From contig NZ_JAMBOG010000011.1 in NCBI RefSeq assembly GCF_023715525.1, forward strand, positions 1 to 64,000: a DNA stretch of 64,000 nt, read 5' to 3'. This stretch comes from Kocuria rosea (GTDB lineage Bacteria; Actinomycetota; Actinomycetes; Actinomycetales; Micrococcaceae). A program made the translations under genes and the position numbers. This document shows positions 8,339 to 15,041 of the stretch, piece by piece; position 1 is the stretch's first letter, and each line of letters opens with the position of its first letter. The notes below the pieces were generated by a model. The model did not search any database. It saw nothing but the letters and a program-made list of their open reading frames with translations, and was not told where the DNA came from.

Positions 8339-9361
8339 ATGGTCACCACTCCCCAATCGTCTGATACAGAGATCATCGAAGAAAAAGGGTCGAGAATTCA
8401 AGGCTTTTCTCCAACACCCTTAGATCGCACTGCTCCATTTTACGTGGCTGGCCACCGGGGCCTCGTCGGTTCGGCAGTATGGCGGAATTTGAAGGCAGAG
8501 GGATTTACCGACCTTATTGGCCGCACTTCCTCTGAGCTGGACCTTAAAGACCGCCAGTCCGTGTTCGGTTTTTTCGCCGAAACCAAGCCGCGTTACGTGG
8601 TGCTGGCCGCGGCAAAGGTTGGCGGCATTATGGGGAACAGCAGCTACCCGGTTGATTTCCTCTCCGAGAACCTCAGGATCCAGGTCAACGTCCTGGACGC
8701 CGCCCTGGAGCACGGGGTGGAGCGTCTGCTGTTCCTGGGTTCCTCCTGCATCTACCCGAAGCTGGCCCCGCAGCCGCTGAGGGAGGAGTATCTGCTCACC
8801 GGGCACCTGGAGCCGACCAACGACGCCTACGCGATCGCCAAGATCGCTGGCATCCTGCAGGTCCAGGCGGTGCGCCGCCAGTACGGGTTGCCGTGGATCT
8901 CAGCCATGCCCACCAATCTGTACGGGCCCGGAGACAACTTCTCCCCCACCGGATCTCACGTGCTGCCGGCCATGATCCGGCGCTACGAGGCGGCCCGGCT
9001 CGCCGGGACCGAATCCGTGACGAACTGGGGCTCGGGCTCGCCGCTGCGGGAGTTCCTGCACGTGGACGACATGGCCGATGCCTGCCTGTACCTGCTCGAG
9101 CACTACGACGGTCCCGAGCACGTCAATGTCGGCACCGGCACGGATGTCACCATCCAGGCACTCGCCGGACTAGTGGCCGACGCGGTCGGCTACGGGGGCC
9201 GCATCGAGTGGGACGTCTCCAAGCCCGACGGCACCCCCCGCAAGCTCATGGACGTCTCCAAGCTCGCCGCCGCCGGCTGGACGGCGCAGATTTCCCTCGA
9301 GGAGGGCATCCGTTCCACGGTCGAGTGGTACCGGGAGCACCAGGCCGAGATCCGCGAGTGA
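8339..9361 (+). CDS. fcl: GDP-L-fucose synthase
   Basis: A 340-residue epimerase/reductase (also called WcaG) that turns GDP-4-keto-6-deoxymannose into GDP-L-fucose with NADPH. Seen are the nucleotide loop GHRGLVGSA, AAAKVGGI, the catalytic region GSSCIYPKLAPQP, YAIAK (Tyr-x3-Lys), and NLYGPGDNFSP. ATG 8339 follows GAGGAG. The first 36 or so residues before the Rossmann strand (PFYVAGHRG) are a non-conserved extension. Base use changes inside the gene: 8341-8400 has 28 G/C of 60 by hand count, whereas 9001-9060 has 43 of 60. This suggests that a recombination joint near the 5' end was left when the AT-rich upstream gene was inserted. Confidence 0.93.
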   Translation: MVTTPQSSDTEIIEEKGSRIQGFSPTPLDRTAPFYVAGHRGLVGSAVWRNLKAEGFTDLIGRTSSELDLKDRQSVFGFFAETKPRYVVLAAAKVGGIMGNSSYPVDFLSENLRIQVNVLDAALEHGVERLLFLGSSCIYPKLAPQPLREEYLLTGHLEPTNDAYAIAKIAGILQVQAVRRQYGLPWISAMPTNLYGPGDNFSPTGSHVLPAMIRRYEAARLAGTESVTNWGSGSPLREFLHVDDMADACLYLLEHYDGPEHVNVGTGTDVTIQALAGLVADAVGYGGRIEWDVSKPDGTPRKLMDVSKLAAAGWTAQISLEEGIRSTVEWYREHQAEIRE

Positions 9362-9424
9362 ATCCCGCTCACCTCACTCCGCCCCAGACCGCGACCGACA
9401 CCACGCACGATACCGAGGAGAACC

Positions 9425-11044
9425 ATGGAGCACGTTGACGCCGAACGGGAGGCTCCGGCCCTCGATCTCCGGGACCTGTCGCGGTTGGTGCGCACCCACT
9501 GGCGCGCTATCACCATCATCACGCTGGTGTGCACTTTGTTGGCACTGGGCTGGACGCTGCTGCAGCCGAAGGTCTACTCCGCGACTGCCTCCGGGCTAGT
9601 CGTAGCCACCGGTGAGCAGGACCTCGCCAGTGCTCTTGCTGGCAATAATTTGGCGCAGTCAAAGGCTGTCTCTTATGAGTCCCTGGCCATGTCCCGCCCG
9701 GTCGCCGAGACAGTGATCGACGAGTTGAGCCTCGACTCCACGCCGGAGGACCTGCTACCGCGCATCACTACGAACGTCCCGGTGGATACCCCGGAGCTGC
9801 GCATCACCGCCGACGCCGAGGACCCGACGGAAGCAGCCGACCTCGCCAATGCGTGGGTTGTTGCCCTTGCTGACCAGGTCCAGGAGCTTGAGAGCCAGGG
9901 CGATGAGGACGCGATCAACCGTGTGGCCGTCCAGCCGCTGAGCAACGCCTCCCTGCCGCTGTCCCCCTCCTCACCGAACACGAAACTCAACCTCGCGCTG
10001 GGCCTGGTCGGTGGTCTGGGCCTCGGACTGCTCTACGCCTTCGCCCGCTACAAGATGGACCGCCGCATCCGCTCCGTGGATGAGATCCAGGAGTCCTTCG
10101 GCGTGCCCGTGCTCGGCATCATCCCCACGGACGAGCGGCTCGCCGACCACCGGGAGATCATCGAGACCGGTTTCTCCGGCGGCCGCGGCGACCACGCCTA
10201 CTCCGAGGCCCTGCGGGAGCTGCGCACCAACCTGAGCTTCGTGTCGGTGGACAGCCCGCCGCGGATTGTCGTAGTCACCTCCTCCCTGCCGGGTGAGGGC
10301 AAGTCCTCGATCACCGCGAACCTGGCGGTGGCCATCGCCTCGGCCGGGCGCAACGTCGTCGTCGTGGACGGCGACCTCCGCCGCCCCGTGGTGACGGAGC
10401 TGTTCGGCCTCGTTCCCGGCGTGGGAGTGACCGACGTGCTGACCGGCCAGGTCGACGTCGAGGACGTGCTGCAGACCTACGATCGGTTCCCGAACCTCCA
10501 GGTGCTCGGCGCCGGCCGCACCGCCCCGAACCCCACCGAGCTGCTGGCGTCCAAGGCGATGCACCGCATGCTGGAGACCCTCGCCCAGGACGCGTTCGTG
10601 CTGGTGGACGCTCCCCCGCTGCTGCCGGTGACCGATGCCGCCCTGCTCACCGCCTCCGCCGACGGCGCACTGATCGTGGCGACCGCCCAGGGCACCACCA
10701 CCGACGAGCTCGGCAAGGCCCTGGGCAACCTCCGGCAGGTGCACGGCAACGTGCTGGGCGTGGTGCTCAACCGCGTGCCCACGTCGGGTGCGGACGCGGG
10801 GTACTACGGCTACTACGGCAAGACCTACTACGCGCAGTCCGAGGACGAGAAGGACGACAGGAGCGGCCGGGAGATCACCCTACCGGCGGTCGTGCCCGCG
10901 CAGGAGACGACGGCGGACGCTCCGGCCGCCGCCGTCGCCGCGCCCGCCGCCCAGGCGGAGCCCGCGGACGCCGAGCAGGCCGAGACCTTCGGTCTCGCCG
11001 CCTGGCAGAAGCCGGAGCACCACAGCGGCTCGCACCAGGCCTGA
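9425..11044 (+). CDS. Wzz-type chain-length regulator fused to BY-kinase
   Basis: A 539-residue membrane protein that joins a polysaccharide co-polymerase domain to a bacterial tyrosine kinase (Wzc/CapAB type), controlling polymer length and export. It has an N-terminal Wzz domain with membrane segments near residues 29-46 and 188-206. The cytoplasmic kinase shows Walker A LPGEGKSS (288-295), Walker A' VVVVDGDLRRP (312-322) and Walker B VLVDAPP (392-398). The Tyr cluster YYGYYGKTYY at 460-469 is the expected autophosphorylation site. Unusually, a Pro/Ala-rich tail of about 70 residues follows the Tyr cluster. It ends the rightward unit, 63 bases after fcl, and faces the phosphatase gene across a bidirectional terminator. 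Confidence 0.93.
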   Translation: MEHVDAEREAPALDLRDLSRLVRTHWRAITIITLVCTLLALGWTLLQPKVYSATASGLVVATGEQDLASALAGNNLAQSKAVSYESLAMSRPVAETVIDELSLDSTPEDLLPRITTNVPVDTPELRITADAEDPTEAADLANAWVVALADQVQELESQGDEDAINRVAVQPLSNASLPLSPSSPNTKLNLALGLVGGLGLGLLYAFARYKMDRRIRSVDEIQESFGVPVLGIIPTDERLADHREIIETGFSGGRGDHAYSEALRELRTNLSFVSVDSPPRIVVVTSSLPGEGKSSITANLAVAIASAGRNVVVVDGDLRRPVVTELFGLVPGVGVTDVLTGQVDVEDVLQTYDRFPNLQVLGAGRTAPNPTELLASKAMHRMLETLAQDAFVLVDAPPLLPVTDAALLTASADGALIVATAQGTTTDELGKALGNLRQVHGNVLGVVLNRVPTSGADAGYYGYYGKTYYAQSEDEKDDRSGREITLPAVVPAQETTADAPAAAVAAPAAQAEPADAEQAETFGLAAWQKPEHHSGSHQA

Positions 11045-11064
11045 GCGCCGCACGAGCCGACAGG

Positions 11065-11109
11065 ACGCCGTAGGGGCGCCTTCCTTTCCAGAAGGCGCCC
11101 CTACGGCGT
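11065..11109. terminator. Bidirectional terminator between BY-kinase and phosphatase genes
   Basis: A perfect 19-bp inverted repeat (11065-11083 with 11091-11109) with a 7-base loop, between two convergent genes. The right arm is followed by a short T-rich stretch (tttgt), so it can end transcription from the left; by symmetry it may serve both genes. Confidence 0.85.
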
Positions 11110-11126
11110 TTGTCGTTGCCCTCGGC

Positions 11127-11723
11127 TCAGGCCCGCTGCGCGTACCGCCGCTCCCAGCCGACGATCGCGTCCGTGGCCTCGAACAGCTCCCCCGCCATCT
11201 GCTGGAGCACGCTGTCCTCCTGACGGTAGGGGTCGATCACGTCGTTGCGCTCGGGGTGGCGCACCAGCACCCGCTGCCGCACGCGCGGGGCCTGCTGGAC
11301 CAGCCAGCGCCAGCGCTCGGCGGACTCGGCCGGCACGGCGGCGTCGAGCTCCGGGTCCGTGGGGACGTACTGGACGATCCGGGCGAACTCCCGCAGGGGG
11401 AAGGCCTTCTTGAGCAGCCGCGGCGACAGCTGCAGCACCGGCTGCAGGTGCTCACGAGCCATGACCAGCACCAGATCCACGTCCCGCAGCAACTCTGGGG
11501 TCACCTGGCGGGCCCGGTGCAGATCGGGGTCGAGGCCGCGCTCGCGGGCCAGCCTCCCGACCCGGTGCTCGAACGCCTCGTCCACGAGCGCGTGCATGCC
11601 GGCGCTCGTGACCTCGAAGCCTCCCGGGGAGAGGGCGTTGAGGCCGTGGTTGAGCTCGACCGCCGCGAGCGGTGAGCGGCAGATGTTGCCCGTGCAGACC
11701 GTGAGGATGCGGGTGGGGGGCAT
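11127..11723 (-). CDS. Low-molecular-weight protein-tyrosine phosphatase
   Basis: A 198-residue cytoplasmic phosphatase expected to dephosphorylate the BY-kinase encoded convergently next door (Wzb/Wzc-type pair). The P-loop is C10-T-G-N-I-C-R16 followed by SP, i.e. C-x5-R-S, with the nucleophile C10. The general-acid D-P pair is in VIDPYRQED, near residues 165-173. ATG 11723 has a strong GAGGAGG 5-11 bases upstream; the frame continues to 11894 without similarity. At about 198 residues it is longer than the usual 150-160, with extra sequence in the middle (FPLREFARIVQYVPTDPEL), as seen in actinobacterial members. Confidence 0.92.
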   Translation of the reverse strand: MPPTRILTVCTGNICRSPLAAVELNHGLNALSPGGFEVTSAGMHALVDEAFEHRVGRLARERGLDPDLHRARQVTPELLRDVDLVLVMAREHLQPVLQLSPRLLKKAFPLREFARIVQYVPTDPELDAAVPAESAERWRWLVQQAPRVRQRVLVRHPERNDVIDPYRQEDSVLQQMAGELFEATDAIVGWERRYAQRA

Positions 11724-12050
11724 GGTCCTCCTCGAGGGGCGGGTGGGGCGGCCGCCGTCGTCGCGGCGGCGAGCGCTCAGAGGTTCAGCGCACGGCTTCG
11801 GACACCGGACCGGGGGACGGGACCGCACCGATGTTCGTAACAGAAGCATAAAGGCGGATTGTCCCCATAACTGGCGAACTCCCCGCCATGACAAGGTGCT
11901 TTTGCGAATTCTCCGTGGTCAGAGGCCACATCGGGCCAAGTAATACACCTATGGGTCTAGCGAACATGCAAACGCACATATAACGTTCCCGGTGGCTCCA
12001 AAGGAACTTCCCCCCACCCTTGGCCCGCGTGAGTTGTCCCCCCATGTTCC
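11724..12050. other. Divergent intergenic region upstream of the phosphatase and GH25 genes
   Basis: 327 bases without a gene. It should hold promoters for the leftward phosphatase and the rightward SLH cassette. The part at 11840-12000 is AT-richer. The short string ttgtcccc occurs at 11868 and again in gttgtcccccca at 12033-12044. An ATG at 12044 opens only a five-codon frame. No clear -35/-10 pair or ribosome-binding site for ATG 12051 was found. Confidence 0.4.
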
Positions 12051-13790
12051 ATGCGAGTTAGGCGTTCCAGCGTGAAAGCACCCCCCCGACTGACGCTGTC
12101 CGCTGCCCTCACGGCAGCCATCCTGGCGATCACCACCTTCTCCCCCGTCGCCGCGGCACCCGAGAGCTCCGCCGCGGACGGCACTACTCTCTACTCCAAG
12201 ACCGACGGCGATCTCGTCTCCAAGGTCGAGAACATCGACGGCAACATCGTCTCCTCCGTGGTGGACAAGGCCACGGGCGAGCCGATCGAGTTCGACGCCT
12301 CCCAGGCCACCCCCCGGCTCGTTGACGGCAAGCCCAACGGCGCGGCCGTGATGGGCCAGTGGCTCAAGGGGCCCGGCTACGCCGAGCGCGCCGCGGAGGT
12401 CGCCGAGCAGACCGAAGCTGTCCTCGACGGTGGACCTGTCACCGGAGCCGCGTCGTCGCTGCTGTCCGCTGCGGCGTTCAGGCCGAACTGGGGCACCTTG
12501 GGCGTCGACGTCTCCGGGCACCAGGGCAGCGCGTTCAACTGGACGGCGGCCAAGAACGGCGGTGCCCGGTTCGCCTACATCAAGGCGACCGAGGGGACCT
12601 ACTACCCCCACAACATCTTCCCGAAGTCGATCTTCGACAGCCAGTGGAAGGGCGCCACCGCGGCGGGGCTCATCCGCGGGGCCTACCACTTCGCCAACCC
12701 CTCCTGGTCCTCCGGGGCCTCCCAGGCCGATCACTTCATCAACAACGGTGGCGGATGGAGCGCCGACGGCCGCACCCTGCCCGGACTGCTGGACATGGAG
12801 CAGTCCCCATACACCGCCGACCACTGCTACGACTTGACCCCGACCCAGATGGTGAACTGGATCCGGGACTTCTCCAACCGGTACAAGGCCCGCACCGGCC
12901 GTCTGCCGGCGATCTACACCGGGGCCTACTGGTGGAACGACTGCACCAACAACTCGACCGCGTTCAACGACCACCCCATGATGATCGCCGCCTACGAGGT
13001 CACCAAGCCCAGCCTCCTCCCGTCGGGCTGGAGCAACTACGACATCTGGCAGTACTCCGAGACGGCCATCGCCGGGGTGGACAGCAACGTCTTCAACGGC
13101 AGCTACACCGCCCTGCAGAACCTCGCCAAGAACCCCGCCTACAAGCCCATCGGCGGCAAGGCGCCGTACGTGGCCCCTCCCGCGCCCAAGCCGGCGCCCA
13201 AACCGACGCCGACGCCGACGCCGACGCCGGTGGCACCGGGACCGTTCAAGGACGTGCCGGCCACCCACGTCTTCGCCCAGGAGATCACCTGGGTGAAGAA
13301 CCGGGAGGTGCTGCGCGGCTGGTCCGACGGCACGTACCGCCCGTCCAGCTCGATGACGCGCTACCAGATCGCCGCCGCGCTCTACCGGCTCGCCGGGTCC
13401 CCGGCCTACACCCCGCCGGCCGTCTCCCCCTTCGCCGACGTGCCCACCACCCACGAGTTCTACCAGGAGATCGCCTGGCTCAACGCCAAGGGCATCTCCA
13501 CCGGCTGGGTCTCCTCCACCGGGGTGCGCACCTTCAAGCCCGGACAGGCGATCACCCGCGACCAGACGGCGGCGTTCCTCTACCGCCTCGCGGGCAAGCC
13601 CGCCTACACCCCGCCAGCGGTGTCCCCTTTCAAGGACGTCTCCACCCGGCGCACGTTCTACAAGGAGATGGCCTGGCTGCAGGCCAAGGGCATCTCCAAG
13701 GGCTGGGACGACGGCACCTACCGCCCGGACGCCACGGTCAACCGCGCCGTGATGGCCGCGTTCCTGCACCGCTACGCCACCCGCTCCTGA
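12051..13790 (+). CDS. Secreted GH25 muramidase with three SLH modules
   Basis: A 579-residue exported lysozyme-type enzyme predicted to cut the MurNAc-GlcNAc bond of peptidoglycan. Order: signal peptide to about residue 36 (ending VAAA), a leader region, a GH25 barrel at about 148-360, a Pro/Thr linker (PAPKPTPTPTP, about 377-395), then three SLH modules to the C-terminus. GH25 marks are GVDVSGHQG (D153) and the catalytic pair D248/E250 in LLDME. SLH modules show FKDV, GW-DGTYRP and MAAFLHRYA-type text. The GTG at 12072 is an alternative start. It is the first of three tandem SLH genes and probably acts on the cell's own wall; the SLH part should hold it at the surface. Confidence 0.9.
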   Translation: MRVRRSSVKAPPRLTLSAALTAAILAITTFSPVAAAPESSAADGTTLYSKTDGDLVSKVENIDGNIVSSVVDKATGEPIEFDASQATPRLVDGKPNGAAVMGQWLKGPGYAERAAEVAEQTEAVLDGGPVTGAASSLLSAAAFRPNWGTLGVDVSGHQGSAFNWTAAKNGGARFAYIKATEGTYYPHNIFPKSIFDSQWKGATAAGLIRGAYHFANPSWSSGASQADHFINNGGGWSADGRTLPGLLDMEQSPYTADHCYDLTPTQMVNWIRDFSNRYKARTGRLPAIYTGAYWWNDCTNNSTAFNDHPMMIAAYEVTKPSLLPSGWSNYDIWQYSETAIAGVDSNVFNGSYTALQNLAKNPAYKPIGGKAPYVAPPAPKPAPKPTPTPTPTPVAPGPFKDVPATHVFAQEITWVKNREVLRGWSDGTYRPSSSMTRYQIAAALYRLAGSPAYTPPAVSPFADVPTTHEFYQEIAWLNAKGISTGWVSSTGVRTFKPGQAITRDQTAAFLYRLAGKPAYTPPAVSPFKDVSTRRTFYKEMAWLQAKGISKGWDDGTYRPDATVNRAVMAAFLHRYATRS

Positions 13791-13880
13791 GGCACTGCCC
13801 TCCCCCCTTTCCTCGGCACCCCCATGCCTCATTTCCCGGCACTCCCATGCCTCCAACCCGAACAGATGGGTGACGTTCCC

Positions 13881-15017
13881 ATGCGCAAGCACCTCCTCGC
13901 CGCTGCCGTCACGGCCGCGCTCACCGTGACCAGCCTCTCCGTCGCCGAGCCCGCCACGGCCGCGACCTCCGACATCGTGACCACCCCCGCCCAGACCCGG
14001 GCCACGGACGCGCAGCGGCTGCTCGACCTCATCAACGCCCACCGCAAGTCCAAGGGCCTGAACCCCGTGAAGTACTCGGCCACGATCTCCAAGATCGCCC
14101 AGGGCCAGTCCGACCGCCTGGTCCGCCAGGAGGTCATCGACCACACCACCGACTTCCTCGACCGCAACCGCGCCGGCGCCTACGACGCCGCCGGAGAGAT
14201 CCACGCGGTGTCCTGGAAGGTCTCGGTCGACGAGCTGATGGCCTGGTGGAAGAGCTCCGGCGCCCACAACAAAATCCTGACGGACCCGAAGATGGAGGTC
14301 ATCGGCATCGGCCTGACCTACGTCGACGGCTCCCTCACCGGCACCAAGCAGGGCTGGCGCCTGGCAGGAACCGTCGCCTCCTACGGCTACCCCGCCGGAG
14401 CCGCCCCCGCCGACACCCGCACCACGGTGCCGACCTCCGGCGACCAGGGCTCCATCGTCGCCGTCGGGCCCTTCACGGACGTGCCGGCCACCCACGTGTT
14501 CGCCACCCAGATCGAATGGGTCAAGGACACCGGCGTGCTGCGCGGCTGGCCCAACGGCACGTTCGCCCCGAACCAGACCATGACCCGCGACCAGGTCGCC
14601 GCCGCGCTCTACCGGATCGCCGGCTCCCCCACCTACACCCCACCGGCCAAATCCCCCTTCGTCGACGTTCCCACCAACCACGCGTTCTACAAGGAGATGG
14701 CGTGGCTGCGCGCCAAGGGCATCTCCACCGGCTGGGTCTCCTCCACCGGGGTGCGCACCTTCAAACCCGGCCTGGCCGTCACCCGCGACCAGACGGCCGC
14801 GTTCCTCTACCGCCTGGCCGGCAAACCCGCCTACACGCCCCCGGCCGCCTCACCCTTCCGGGACGTCCCCACCCGGCGCGCCTTCTACAAGGAAATGGCC
14901 TGGATGAGCGACCAGGGCATCTCCCAGGGCTGGAACGACGGCACCTACCGCCCGGACATGAGCATCAGCCGCGCCGTGATGGCCACCTTCCTCTACCGCT
15001 ACGCCCACCGCTCCTGA
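13881..15017 (+). CDS. Secreted CAP (SCP/PR1)-domain protein with three SLH modules
   Basis: 378 residues: a signal peptide (MRKHLLAAAV…, ending PATAA near 27), a CAP domain at about 38-170, and three SLH modules from about 196. CAP marks are LLDLINAHRKSKGL, H88 in DHTTDF, E106 in GEIHA, and the phrase SSGAHNKILTDPKMEVIGIG. CAP proteins of bacteria are secreted and mostly of unknown biochemical role; some act as proteases or lipid binders, so no reaction is assigned. I chose ATG 13881 because the signal peptide starts there; ATG 13866 is in frame too. It lies 90 bases after the GH25 gene and 24 bases before the protease gene, so the three are probably one operon. Confidence 0.88.
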   Translation: MRKHLLAAAVTAALTVTSLSVAEPATAATSDIVTTPAQTRATDAQRLLDLINAHRKSKGLNPVKYSATISKIAQGQSDRLVRQEVIDHTTDFLDRNRAGAYDAAGEIHAVSWKVSVDELMAWWKSSGAHNKILTDPKMEVIGIGLTYVDGSLTGTKQGWRLAGTVASYGYPAGAAPADTRTTVPTSGDQGSIVAVGPFTDVPATHVFATQIEWVKDTGVLRGWPNGTFAPNQTMTRDQVAAALYRIAGSPTYTPPAKSPFVDVPTNHAFYKEMAWLRAKGISTGWVSSTGVRTFKPGLAVTRDQTAAFLYRLAGKPAYTPPAASPFRDVPTRRAFYKEMAWMSDQGISQGWNDGTYRPDMSISRAVMATFLYRYAHRS

Positions 15018-15041
15018 CCCCCCACAGGACTAAGGAAAACC

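Noticed and set aside
11949-14681. 910-residue open frame on the minus strand across the GH25 and CAP genes
   Set aside because: It is antisense to two well-supported SLH genes. Its Gly/Val/Arg-rich text has no domain pattern and results from high GC at third codon positions.
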